A DNA stretch of 59,811 nt, from the NCBI GenBank assembly GCA_013152945.1, contig JAADFL010000108.1:1-59811 (forward strand), given 5' to 3'. The translations under genes and the position numbers were made by a program. Positions 16,586-24,888 of this stretch are shown piece after piece. The notes beneath the pieces were generated by a model. It was not told the DNA's origin, made no database searches, and saw only the letters and a list, made by a program, of their open reading frames with translations. The stretch's first letter is position 1, and the number at the start of each line of letters is the position of its first letter. Source of the stretch: Deltaproteobacteria bacterium. GTDB taxonomy: Bacteria > Myxococcota_A > JAADFL01.

Positions 16586-18244
16586 TTATTTACCCGGGCA
16601 TTGGGATTTTACACTACCGGGAATATGCTTGTCGCCATAGGCCTTATCGAAATGGGCTGAAAATTCGGATGCCAGCTTTTTTGCGCGCTCTTCAAAGGCC
16701 GCCTTGTCCTCCCACGTATTCTTGGGGTCCAGGATGCTTTGGTCGGGCAGGGCCGGACATTCTTTTGGCACAAGCAAGTGAAACATACGATCCTCGTAGT
16801 AATCGACATCCAAAAGCCTTCCCGAAAGCGCTGCATGAACTATTTCCCTGGTGACATTGATGTCTATTCTCTTGCCTGTGCCGTATGGGCCGCCCGACCA
16901 CCCTGTATTGACGAGGTATACGGCGGTTTTGTGACGTTTGAGTTTTTCTCCGAGCATGGTCGCATATACATCGGGATTCCTGGGCATGAAGGGCTCGCCG
17001 AAAAACCTCGAAAACGTGGTTTTGGGCGTGACGATACCTGTCTCGGTGCCGGCCAGTTTGCTCGTGTAACCCATGAGGAACCAGAGCATCGCCCTTTGCT
17101 CGTCGAGCTTGGCCACAGGAGGCAACACGCCGTTTGCATCGGCAGTCAGAAACAGGATTGTCTTCGGATGTCCGGAAACGGGCAATTCCTTGATGTTGCT
17201 TAAATACGAGAGGGGATAGGACGCCCGGGAGTTCTGGGTAAGTCGATCATCGTCCAGGTCGAATTCTCCCCAGGGATACATCATGGTGTTCTCGACGATG
17301 GAACCATGCGTTCGCCAGTCCTGCTCGTGGAAAACGGCATTGTATATTTCCGGTTCCTTGTCCGGATCAAGGTTAATGAGTTTTGCATAGCATCCATTCT
17401 CGAAGTTGGCTATGCCGTTTTCGTTCCACCCGTGTTCGTCGTCACCGAGCAGTGCCCGCCTCGGGTCCGCCGAAAGAGTGGTCTTGCCTGTGCCGGAAAG
17501 GCCCAGCAACAGGGCACAATCCTTGTCCGGCCCTTCATTTGCAGCACAGTGCAAGGGCAGGATTCCTTCCCCGGGAAGGTAGTAGTTCATTACGGTAAAT
17601 ATGAGCTTCTTTATGCTGCCGCCATAGGCCGAGCCATATATGACTCCGCATCGCCTGTCGAAATCCATGGCAACCGCCATGGTGCTGGTTTGCCCGGTTT
17701 CCGGGACTTTGCGAAGCCTGCCTTCGTACCTGGCCGGATCGAGCTTGTCGTACGGGAGCACTATCAATGTAAAGGGCTTGTCCTTGAAACAGCTCTTGTG
17801 CATGTCATCCGGAACCGGCCTGAACATGTTGTCCGAAAACAAGGCTGACAGCGACTTGTCGGAAATGACACGCACAGGCAGGGCGTAGGATGAGTCGGCG
17901 CCGACCACGCGATCGACTGCCAGGACGTTTCTCTTGTCCATCAGTGCCTTGAGCGAGTCATCGACCAGCATGTCGAATGTTTGTTCTTCTATCGGGATGT
18001 TGTTCGGAGAATCCCAGTCTATGTTGGCCTCGCTGGCCGGTCTCTTTACCGTGACCGTGTCCTTTGGGCTCCTGCCGGTGGACTCCGGGGGCGTCCAGGT
18101 AACCAGCGCGCCTGAATTTGATACAAGGGCCTCTTTCGCATCGACCGCCATGGCGATCATGGTTTCCCTGTCCGGGTTTGCTATTACTCTCGGATGACTC
18201 GAAAGCAAGTCGGAAATTCTTCCGGTTACATCAAGGTCCGTCAA
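16586..18244 (-). CDS. pckA: Phosphoenolpyruvate carboxykinase (ATP)
   Basis: A 552-residue ATP-type PEPCK, converting oxaloacetate and ATP to PEP, CO2 and ADP. The start is a TTG: AAAGGAG stands eight bases before it, the resulting length matches the family, and the upstream open frame reads through the cstA end. The kinase P-loop GLSGTGKTTLS is at about 247-257, followed by LLGDDEHGW (metal/nucleotide site). Other family blocks are YGSAYGGSIKK, FENGCYAKLINL and NTGWSGGPYGTG. cstA lies 35 bp upstream on the same strand, so an operon is likely, linking carbon import to gluconeogenesis or anaplerosis. Confidence 0.95.
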   Translation of the reverse strand: MTDLDVTGRISDLLSSHPRVIANPDRETMIAMAVDAKEALVSNSGALVTWTPPESTGRSPKDTVTVKRPASEANIDWDSPNNIPIEEQTFDMLVDDSLKALMDKRNVLAVDRVVGADSSYALPVRVISDKSLSALFSDNMFRPVPDDMHKSCFKDKPFTLIVLPYDKLDPARYEGRLRKVPETGQTSTMAVAMDFDRRCGVIYGSAYGGSIKKLIFTVMNYYLPGEGILPLHCAANEGPDKDCALLLGLSGTGKTTLSADPRRALLGDDEHGWNENGIANFENGCYAKLINLDPDKEPEIYNAVFHEQDWRTHGSIVENTMMYPWGEFDLDDDRLTQNSRASYPLSYLSNIKELPVSGHPKTILFLTADANGVLPPVAKLDEQRAMLWFLMGYTSKLAGTETGIVTPKTTFSRFFGEPFMPRNPDVYATMLGEKLKRHKTAVYLVNTGWSGGPYGTGKRIDINVTREIVHAALSGRLLDVDYYEDRMFHLLVPKECPALPDQSILDPKNTWEDKAAFEERAKKLASEFSAHFDKAYGDKHIPGSVKSQCPGK

Positions 18245-18279
18245 TTCAACTACTCCTTTCAAAACTGGTATTCGATATC

Positions 18280-19965
18280 CTAATGATTTTTTCCAAACCT
18301 GCCGGTCAAGAGCCCGCGTGAACTCCAGGCTATGTAACCTGCCAGTGCCACGAGAAGAATGGCCAGGGTCCCAAGGAGGTGGTTTTTCCATGTGCCCTTG
18401 GAGACGATTAGAAAGTGATAGGCCTGGTAAGCCAATGCAGATACAGTTGTTATCAACATGAACATTCCCGGGGCCAGGGTATACCACTTGGGCTTGTCTC
18501 TCGACATGAGCCACGCCGTGGCGACTAGTATGGACAGGGCGGCCACGAGTTGGTTGGTGGCGCCGAACACCGGCCAGATAACCTTGTACCCACCTGTGGC
18601 TCCGAGCAGGGCCGCCGCAATTACCGTGACGATCGTTCCGATATACCTGTTGGAGAGGAATTTGAATCTTTGGCCGCCCAGTTCGCCTATGATGAATCTT
18701 CCGAGCCTGGTGGAAGTGTCCAGCGAGGTTATGACGAATGCATTCAGCATGAGCATGCCGAAATACAGGCCTGCCGCAAACGTCATGGCGGGTAGTGCCT
18801 TGGTGAGTTGCCCGAAGCCGGTTGCAAAGGCGACTATGGGGCCGCCTCCGAGTTTACCATCCATCAGGTACTGAAAACCGAGGTGGACATTCGTCTTGTC
18901 AGGATTCCAGGTCAGTGCCGCCGCTGCTATTATAACCACGAGACCGGCCAAGAGTGCCTCGGTAATCATGGAGCCATAGCCCACGAACAAGCCTTGTCGT
19001 TCATCTGCAAGCTGTTTTGAAGTAGTGCCGCCCGAGACCAGTGAATGGAAACCTGAAAATGCGCCGCATGCCACAATAACGAAGAGCATCGGCCACAAGG
19101 TTCCCTTGTCCGTATTGAATGAAGTAATGGTAGGTGCCCCGATTTCAGGCCTTGCAAAAAAAACTCCGAGGTAGCCAAGGCCCAAACCCAGAAATAGTAT
19201 CCACGTGGAAAGGTAGTCCCTTGGTTGCAGCAGAATCCATACCGGGAGGACTGATGCGGCAAGGCAATAGAGCATCAGTATCCAGAACCAGGCCTGCTCC
19301 GGACCAATCCCCAATCCGAGGGCATTGTCAGGTATTTCTATGGGATATAACTCGCCGAGATACAAGAAGGCGGCGAGTAACACCAAGGCTATTATGGTGC
19401 CAATCCAGACCGGCAGGCCGCGCCTGTACACCGCCCAACCGAATACCAGCGCAATGAGTACGAGGCCGATTGTCGGGATGACGATCTCCGGTCTCTTGAC
19501 CAAGGTCTTTGCCGTCACATCTCCGAACACGGCTATTACAAGCACAAGGGTCAGCCAAATAAATATGGAAAATACCGTCATTACCTGCCTGCCGAGTTGA
19601 TTTTCGGAGATATGGGCTATTGACTTGCCTTGGTTTCGGACCGATGCCATCAGTGTAATGTAGTCGTGAACCGCTCCTGCAAATATGCTTCCGACGAGTA
19701 TCCACAAAACTACGAAAAACCAGCCAAAGAACAACACTCCGACCAGGGGCCCCACAATCGGTCCTGCTCCGGCAATGGAGCTGAAGTGATGGCCGAAGAG
19801 CAGTTCTTTTTTGGCCGGGTAATAGTCAACACCATCGTTCATGGACACGGCCGGGGTTGGATCACCCTTGGGCTGAATCAACTTTTTTTCAATAAACTTT
19901 CCATATATGAAATACCCGCCGAACAGCCAGACAGCCATGCCGATAGCCAGTAAGATGCCACTCAT
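18280..19965 (-). CDS. cstA: Carbon starvation protein CstA-type transporter
   Basis: A 561-residue inner-membrane transporter with about 14-16 hydrophobic helices. The conserved stretch HHFSSIAGAGPIVGPLVGVL and GAVHDYITLMASVRNQGKSI identify the CstA family, whose members take up peptides or pyruvate. The ATG is chosen by homology; a GTG six codons upstream is possible and neither has a clear Shine-Dalgarno site. Between them lies a 12-bp palindrome, GCTAGCGCTAGC. It is the first gene of a cstA-pckA pair on the minus strand. In the family, expression responds to carbon limitation; here only the palindromes hint at an operator. Confidence 0.93.
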   Translation of the reverse strand: MSGILLAIGMAVWLFGGYFIYGKFIEKKLIQPKGDPTPAVSMNDGVDYYPAKKELLFGHHFSSIAGAGPIVGPLVGVLFFGWFFVVLWILVGSIFAGAVHDYITLMASVRNQGKSIAHISENQLGRQVMTVFSIFIWLTLVLVIAVFGDVTAKTLVKRPEIVIPTIGLVLIALVFGWAVYRRGLPVWIGTIIALVLLAAFLYLGELYPIEIPDNALGLGIGPEQAWFWILMLYCLAASVLPVWILLQPRDYLSTWILFLGLGLGYLGVFFARPEIGAPTITSFNTDKGTLWPMLFVIVACGAFSGFHSLVSGGTTSKQLADERQGLFVGYGSMITEALLAGLVVIIAAAALTWNPDKTNVHLGFQYLMDGKLGGGPIVAFATGFGQLTKALPAMTFAAGLYFGMLMLNAFVITSLDTSTRLGRFIIGELGGQRFKFLSNRYIGTIVTVIAAALLGATGGYKVIWPVFGATNQLVAALSILVATAWLMSRDKPKWYTLAPGMFMLITTVSALAYQAYHFLIVSKGTWKNHLLGTLAILLVALAGYIAWSSRGLLTGRFGKNH

Positions 19966-19969
19966 GAAT

Positions 19970-20003
19970 GCTAGCGCTAGCACTACTCAAACAGGTTTGT
20001 CAA
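19970..20003 (-). promoter_or_regulatory. Candidate operator/promoter region of cstA
   Basis: GCTAGCGCTAGC, a perfect 12-bp palindrome, ends five bases before the cstA ATG. CAAACAGGTTTG, a second inverted repeat, lies at 19988-19999 and overlaps a TTGACA on the minus strand (20003-19998). No good -10 box follows. Binding of a regulator is inferred only from symmetry. Confidence 0.3.
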
Positions 20004-20073
20004 CGCGTATCTGCACCATCAGTATTATTCAAATCAGGCCGGTGAAATCAGGCTATTCAAATCTGGGCAGCCT

Positions 20074-20145
20074 CCCGCCCCAGCCTTCCCACCCCAGCCT
20101 CCCTACCCAGGTTGGTTTTCGGGGTATCAAAAACTTGCTGTTGAA
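20074..20145 (-). repeat. Family A repeat with G4 motif, inverted copy
   Basis: The plus strand reads CCC-G-CCCC-AGCCTT-CCC-A-CCCC-AGCCT-CCC-TA-CCC and then AGGTTGGTTTTCGGGGTATC and AAAAACTTGCTGTTGAATTTTC. On the minus strand this is a canonical G-quadruplex run joined to the A-family core. It fills most of the gap between cstA and the FGE-like gene. Confidence 0.75.
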
Positions 20146-20258
20146 TTTTCGTGGAGCCTTTCACTGGACAAAAGTTTCACAAATGGCTCTAATTATACGG
20201 CCAAACGGTCGGGAATGGATCGCGGTAGAAACTATTTACAATGCGGCGCGGAGGATCC

Positions 20259-21182
20259 ATGTCCAGAGTTCAAGTGATTCTGCAGTCGTTCAATGCCGGG
20301 ATATACTTGGTTTTGGCTGTTGTATTACCTGTAATCCTTGCGGCACAGTCATGTATCGTGAACAGCAAGTGTTACACCGACGCCGATTGCGACCACACCA
20401 ATGTCTGCCGCTCGGGCAAGTGCATATGGATATGTCGGAAGGACACGGATTGCAGGGAAAGGCAATACTGCGAAAAGGCAACCGGTGAATGCGTGGACAT
20501 GGAGTGCACGGTCGACCAGGATTGCAACGACAGCAAGAAGGAATGCAAGGACAGGCATTGCGTCAACAAAGAAGGGCTGGCCTGTCCGGACGACATGGTA
20601 TCGATCAGGGACCAGTACTGCATGGACAAATACGAAGCGTCCAGGCCTGACGCAACTGCCGCAATAAAAGGAATGGACAGCAGCCGGGCGACCAGCAGGA
20701 AAGGCGTGATACCATGGTTCCCGGTTACCCTTGAAGAGGCAAGGGCTGCCTGCAAAGGCGCGGGCAAGAGACTTTGTTCCATAGACGAGTGGATCGTTGC
20801 CTGCAAGGGCAAGGAGAACACGGTGTACGCCTATGGAAACGATTTCAATCCCGTGGTTTGCAATTCCATCGATACCTATTGCTATTGCGACGGCACGGCC
20901 TGTGCTGACAAGGATCCCTGCCCGTTTCCCCATTGCTTCAACGAATGCGGTGCGGATTTCCACGTAATGCCCACAGGGTCCTTTCCAGGATGCGTCGATT
21001 CATGGGGAGTATACGACATCAACGGCAATGTCTGGGAACTCGCAGATTCGAACGATGGTCTCGAGCACTTCAGGGGCGGCGCATACAATTGCAGCGACTC
21101 GGAAAAACTGCACCGGTGCGACCATGACGGTACTTGGGGGCCCAGTGCAAGGGGGTTCAGGTGTTGCAGCGACGGCGAGTGA
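20259..21182 (+). CDS. Cys-rich formylglycine-generating-enzyme (SUMF1)-like lipoprotein
   Basis: A 307-residue exported protein. GGAGGATCC directly precedes the ATG. A hydrophobic signal segment ends in ILAAQSC, probably a lipobox. Residues about 35-105 form a Cys-rich region with repeated CxxDxDC motifs (CYTDADCDHTNVCRSGKC and CTVDQDCNDSKKEC), like Dickkopf-type repeats of myxobacterial proteins. The C-terminal 190 residues are an FGE-sulfatase domain: MVSIRDQYCMDKYEASRP, a start like KRLCSIDEWIVACKG, DINGNVWELADS and an ending GFRCC. More than 25 cysteines imply extensive disulfides. In the family, many such proteins are catalytically inert binding modules. The stop overlaps the start of the next gene. 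Confidence 0.8.
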   Translation: MSRVQVILQSFNAGIYLVLAVVLPVILAAQSCIVNSKCYTDADCDHTNVCRSGKCIWICRKDTDCRERQYCEKATGECVDMECTVDQDCNDSKKECKDRHCVNKEGLACPDDMVSIRDQYCMDKYEASRPDATAAIKGMDSSRATSRKGVIPWFPVTLEEARAACKGAGKRLCSIDEWIVACKGKENTVYAYGNDFNPVVCNSIDTYCYCDGTACADKDPCPFPHCFNECGADFHVMPTGSFPGCVDSWGVYDINGNVWELADSNDGLEHFRGGAYNCSDSEKLHRCDHDGTWGPSARGFRCCSDGE

Positions 21183-22783
21183 TGAAACCCGGAAGAATTC
21201 TATTGGTTCTTTTTGTCTTGATTTCGGCTTTCCTTGCTCCCAAATCCGACTCGGTTGCAAAAGGCTGCCGGGTTTGCAAGGGGCCGGACATAAAGTGCGT
21301 GGTTGCATCGGCAAGATGCATGCTTTCGAATAACAAGGCGGCGAAGGCAATAGAAATCATCAAGAGCGGACTGGTAAAAAACCCCGGCAACCCGGTTCTT
21401 TCCGGACTGTTGGCCAAGGCATACCTTGCGGACAAGAACCCGTTTTGGGCAGAAAAAACCTTGAGGAGATTCCTGCAAGGTCATCCCGAGGATTGCAAGG
21501 CCAGGGCTGCCCTGGCATGGGTTTTCGTAAAGCAGGGAGACATGGAACCGGCACGAGGGGAGTTGGAGCCGGATGAGTGCCGTGCGACCTCTGCCGATCG
21601 GACCAGGTTCGCTCTTATCAGGGCCTTTATTGCAAGGGCTTCAGGCAGGAACTGGGATAAGTATTATTCAGCGGCTATGAGGCAGGAAAAGTTGTACCCG
21701 GGTGACCTGGCCTTTTTACATTACCTTAGGAATCAAAAGGAACCCGCATACATGAAACCATTGAGCCTCAGGCTCGAGCTGGACGGGGGATACACCACAA
21801 ATGCAATGGCAGGTTCTCCGACCGATCCCGGTTGGAGCCAGGGCTCGAGTTTGCTCGGAAAGGTTAATCTCCTGGGCAGGTTCGTGTTTCCCCTGGCCGG
21901 ATGGTTCAAGCCCTCGCTGGAACTGGGTCTCAAGGGCAACGGTGTCTTGAATTCGAAATACCGTGATTTCAGTTATCTCGATCCGTATGTCAGGGCGGGA
22001 TTTTACCTTTTCGCGGGCTATCCCAGGTTGTATTTGGCTTATGCCGGTGACTTGCTGATATTGGCAAGGGAGCGCGACAAGGGAAGGTATTTTTACGAGG
22101 GGCATCGCCTGGAGTTGGAGCTGGATACAAAGACAACTACCATATTTTCAGGCTTTGGCAGGCGCATATTCGACGAAGCCGGTAGAACGAGGTGGGAACT
22201 GGACGGGGGAATCGGGAAAATCGTTCAGTCCGGGGACGTTCGCATAATGGCTGCCGCGGCATTGAGGTACCACGATACCACCGGAGGTGTGTACGACCTT
22301 GCAGGTGGAACAGTCATGCTGGTTTCAAGCGTGGATGTTTGGCGCGGGCTTTATTTGAGGCTGGGTTTGACCACCGGGTTGGATTATTACTTCAATTCAG
22401 GCGGGGAAAAGGCGGCCCTTGTTTTCGGAACCGATGAGAAGAGGAAGGATTTCTTGACCAAGGTGTCAATAGGCCTGTTCAGCCCTCGGTTTGCCGGTAC
22501 AAGGGTGGGCGTATCATACGAGATGTCGTACCGTGACTCGACGGCTGATAATCAAAAAGCGGATTTCGACTACCTGGAGAACAGGATAATGGCTGTCATG
22601 AAGTGGGACCTGTCCGCGGATCCATTCGAACCGGCCGTGGTGCAAACCGGGTTGAAGAATATGGACTACATGCCCATCGACTATGGTATTTCGACAACCA
22701 GGCCGGGTATGGAAGAAGAAAGGATCCAGGACATGCTGCGCCGGGATGAGGAAGCAAGAAGGGGATCTTCGTGCGTGGAATGA
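21182..22783 (+). CDS. TPR-containing outer-membrane beta-barrel protein
   Basis: A 533-residue exported protein. The ATG overlaps the preceding stop (TGATG), and the first 25 residues are a signal peptide (ILLVLFVLISAFLAPKSDSV). Residues about 35-190 show tetratricopeptide-like helices (KAIEIIKSGLVKNPGNPVLS, then GLLAKAYLADKNPFWAEKTL). From about 195 onward the sequence is alternating polar and hydrophobic strands with many aromatic and Gly residues (LRLELDGGYTTNAMAG, PSLELGLKGNGVL, RLELELDTKTTT), as in an outer-membrane barrel. It resembles DUF560/Slam-like TPR-barrel proteins in layout but not convincingly in sequence. Coupling to the Cys-rich protein suggests it exports or anchors that protein. 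Confidence 0.6.
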   Translation: MKPGRILLVLFVLISAFLAPKSDSVAKGCRVCKGPDIKCVVASARCMLSNNKAAKAIEIIKSGLVKNPGNPVLSGLLAKAYLADKNPFWAEKTLRRFLQGHPEDCKARAALAWVFVKQGDMEPARGELEPDECRATSADRTRFALIRAFIARASGRNWDKYYSAAMRQEKLYPGDLAFLHYLRNQKEPAYMKPLSLRLELDGGYTTNAMAGSPTDPGWSQGSSLLGKVNLLGRFVFPLAGWFKPSLELGLKGNGVLNSKYRDFSYLDPYVRAGFYLFAGYPRLYLAYAGDLLILARERDKGRYFYEGHRLELELDTKTTTIFSGFGRRIFDEAGRTRWELDGGIGKIVQSGDVRIMAAAALRYHDTTGGVYDLAGGTVMLVSSVDVWRGLYLRLGLTTGLDYYFNSGGEKAALVFGTDEKRKDFLTKVSIGLFSPRFAGTRVGVSYEMSYRDSTADNQKADFDYLENRIMAVMKWDLSADPFEPAVVQTGLKNMDYMPIDYGISTTRPGMEEERIQDMLRRDEEARRGSSCVE

Positions 22784-22833
22784 GAACTCCGGCTGTTTGG
22801 ATGCCTTGAGGGAGAAGAGGAATCGTCCTGATT

Positions 22834-23394
22834 ATGGCTATGCAGGGCACAGGCGAGGCACAGGTCAACTTGGCCCAAGAACTCAGGCGGGCCCTGGGCC
22901 ACGCGGTCCTGATAACACTTGGCGCCTCTTGCCTCGGCTTGGTGGTAAACCTTTTCCATCCAGAAGGTATTCCATATGTCACGTGGAGTGACTATGAAAC
23001 ACTTGTGCCCTGTCCTGTTCCGGGCGGCAAGGTGAGCGGAATCGGGGCAAGGGATCCTCTGCTCGTTGATGCAAGGAGTCTGCTTGTTGATGCCAGGCCG
23101 AAAAAGGATTACCAGGCTTGGACCATGAAGCAAGCGTTGAACGCCCCGTTCGATTACCTGGATCCCATGCCTGAAAGTGTCTTGAAAGACATGACCCGGA
23201 AGATAGCTGCAAGCAGGGCTGTACGTGTCATTGTGTTCGGTGACGGTGACAAGCCTGACTCAGGAGAGCAACTGGCAAGGGAATTGTCGGGCAGGGGTAT
23301 CAAGCACGTGATGTTCGTAGAGGGAGGAGCCCCTGCCTTGATGAGAGCCGTCAATGCCGGCGGAAAACCCGCAATCAGGAATAAGGCAAGATGA
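22834..23394 (+). CDS. Membrane-anchored rhodanese-like protein without visible active-site Cys
   Basis: A 186-residue protein with one N-terminal transmembrane segment (about residues 24-41) followed by a rhodanese-fold domain. Recognisable parts are LLVDARPKKDYQAWTMKQAL then NAPF, and VIVFGDGDKPDSGEQLAREL then GIKHVMFVEGGAPAL. In active rhodaneses the loop after the central strand begins with Cys; here it reads FGDGDKPDSG, so sulfur transfer looks lost. The phrase LLVDAR occurs twice nearly in tandem (DPLLVDARSLLVDARPK), a small internal duplication. The start has two nearby ATGs and no ideal ribosome site. Its stop overlaps the MauE-like ATG. It is probably a structural or redox-partner domain. 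Confidence 0.7.
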   Translation: MAMQGTGEAQVNLAQELRRALGHAVLITLGASCLGLVVNLFHPEGIPYVTWSDYETLVPCPVPGGKVSGIGARDPLLVDARSLLVDARPKKDYQAWTMKQALNAPFDYLDPMPESVLKDMTRKIAASRAVRVIVFGDGDKPDSGEQLARELSGRGIKHVMFVEGGAPALMRAVNAGGKPAIRNKAR

Positions 23395-23882
23395 GAAGTA
23401 TTCTGACCTGGCAAGGGCATGGGTGGTTATGTCTCCCTGCCCGGATCTATCTTGGCTGTATCTTCCTGCTTGCTTGCGTGCACAAGATAGCTCACCCGGG
23501 CTCCTTTGCAATCGATATAGATACGTACGACATACTCCCAATCCAGGCAGTGAACCTGATGGCAATCACTCTTCCATGGGTCGAACTGGTTGTCGGCCTG
23601 TTTCTCCTGCTTGGTGTCGCAACCAGGGCTGCTGCAATGGCCGGGGCAGGAATGCTGGTCATGTTCCTTGCAGCGGTTTTGGTTGCCTTGGCAAGGGGAA
23701 TGGACATGTCCTGCGGATGTTTCGCCTCCCAGGCCGTGGCCAATGAAGACCCTATTTCCTATTGGACCATATTGAGGGACTCGGCCTGGTTGGTAACAGC
23801 CATGTATATTGCAGTGTTTGACAGGAGAGCTATCGGACTTGCGAGATTGGCTGAAGGTCTGTTGTATAAACCGCACAAGTAG
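23391..23882 (+). CDS. MauE/DoxX-family membrane protein
   Basis: A 163-residue protein with four transmembrane helices. The ATGA overlap with the rhodanese-like gene fixes the start. Family features are ARIYLGCIFLLACVHKIAHP in helix 1, LPWVELVVGLFLLLGVATR in helix 2 and, before helix 4, MDMSCGCFASQ, the CGCF motif of MauE proteins. MauE is needed for maturation of the disulfide-rich methylamine dehydrogenase small subunit and is thought to act in periplasmic thiol oxidation. Next to a DsbA-like gene and downstream of a very Cys-rich protein, it probably re-oxidises or supplies electrons to the DsbA partner. No methylamine genes are present. Confidence 0.8.
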   Translation: MRSILTWQGHGWLCLPARIYLGCIFLLACVHKIAHPGSFAIDIDTYDILPIQAVNLMAITLPWVELVVGLFLLLGVATRAAAMAGAGMLVMFLAAVLVALARGMDMSCGCFASQAVANEDPISYWTILRDSAWLVTAMYIAVFDRRAIGLARLAEGLLYKPHK

Positions 23883-23898
23883 CATGGAGGTGACCGGC

Positions 23899-24756
23899 TT
23901 GTTAAAAGAAAAGTGGATTGTTTCAGCGGCACTGGTGATTGGAATATTCGCCTCTCCCATCGCTTTTGGAGGCATGCCGTCCTGCAAGGCCCTTAAGGAT
24001 CATGACAGGCAGGTAGTGGAAGACCTGTTTTCGAGCTTGCATCCGTATGACTATTGCGACCGGACCTTCAAGGAGTGCTTGTCGAAAAAGCCGGGCTTTT
24101 CCATGGTGGAGAGATTGGCTGACAGGATATGCAAGAAAATCGGGCAAAAACAAGATGCCGGGAAGATAGGGCGCTGGCTTTCCAGGAGGGCGAGAAGCGT
24201 GCTCGGGACAGGTCAAAAGGCTCGCATAAGCCTGGATGGTATACCTTCTGCAGGAGATGAAAAATCTCCGGTCATCCTGGTCGAGTACGCCTGTCCCAGG
24301 TGTCCGTTTTGTTCAAAGATAACCCCGGGATTGCATCACGAGATAGAACAGGGAAGGCTCAAGGGCAAGGTCAGGTTGTATTTCAAACTCTTTCCGTTAA
24401 AGAGCCACGAATATTCCAAGGAGGCGGCCCTTGCCTTCATGGCTGCGGGCAAGCAGGGAAAATTCTGGCAGTACGCCGTCTATTCGTACAGAAACTTTGA
24501 CAAGTTTTGTCCCGGGAAGCTGGCTGCCTGGGCCAAGGATGTCGGACTGGATGAAGCGAAATTTGAAAAAGATATGAAAAACCCGGAACTTATCAAGAGG
24601 CTTGTTGACATGAAAAAGGAAGGCATTTTAAACCATGTAGAGGCCACGCCGACTTTTTACATGGACGGGAAAAAGTACGTGGATGAAATAGATTCGAACG
24701 AGTTGATCGATGTGTTGGAGGAAGAATACGCTCGCATCACCGGGAAATCGGAATGA
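23899..24756 (+). CDS. DsbA-like periplasmic thiol-disulfide oxidoreductase
   Basis: A 285-residue exported protein. I choose the TTG start because GGAGGTGA lies at good spacing before it, while the ATG 15 bases upstream overlaps that site. The first 23 residues are a signal peptide. The thioredoxin fold with helical insert carries the active site CPRCPFC at about 132-138; CPFC is the DsbA-type pair and the extra Cys three residues earlier is unusual. The cis-proline loop is EATPTFYMDG. Residues 25-110 form an extra N-terminal domain with five cysteines. It lies 16 bp after the MauE-like gene and completes the plus-strand cassette. Confidence 0.85.
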   Translation: MLKEKWIVSAALVIGIFASPIAFGGMPSCKALKDHDRQVVEDLFSSLHPYDYCDRTFKECLSKKPGFSMVERLADRICKKIGQKQDAGKIGRWLSRRARSVLGTGQKARISLDGIPSAGDEKSPVILVEYACPRCPFCSKITPGLHHEIEQGRLKGKVRLYFKLFPLKSHEYSKEAALAFMAAGKQGKFWQYAVYSYRNFDKFCPGKLAAWAKDVGLDEAKFEKDMKNPELIKRLVDMKKEGILNHVEATPTFYMDGKKYVDEIDSNELIDVLEEEYARITGKSE

Positions 24757-24850
24757 ACATTGAATTATCCCTTTATAAGTACGGGATTATTCAGAACACT
24801 TATGGCATGCGACGGAATTTGAAAGCTAATTAATCCGGATTTTGCCATCT

Positions 24851-24888
24851 GAAAAACCACCCTGGGTGAAATTGCCTAGGCCCGGCCG
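24851..24888. repeat. Possible decayed family A repeat at the metF 3' end
   Basis: GAAAAACCACCCTGGGTG followed by GCCTAGGCCCGGCC resembles GAAAATCAACCTGGGTG followed by GAGGCCGAGGCC of family A. It spans the metF stop codon. On the minus strand CACC-CAG-GGTG-GTTTTT could also be a small terminator. Both readings are weak. Confidence 0.3.

Noticed and set aside
18245-18514. 90-residue N-terminal extension of PEPCK
   Set aside because: It overlaps the cstA 3' end, lacks homology, and a TTG with AAAGGAG gives the normal family length.
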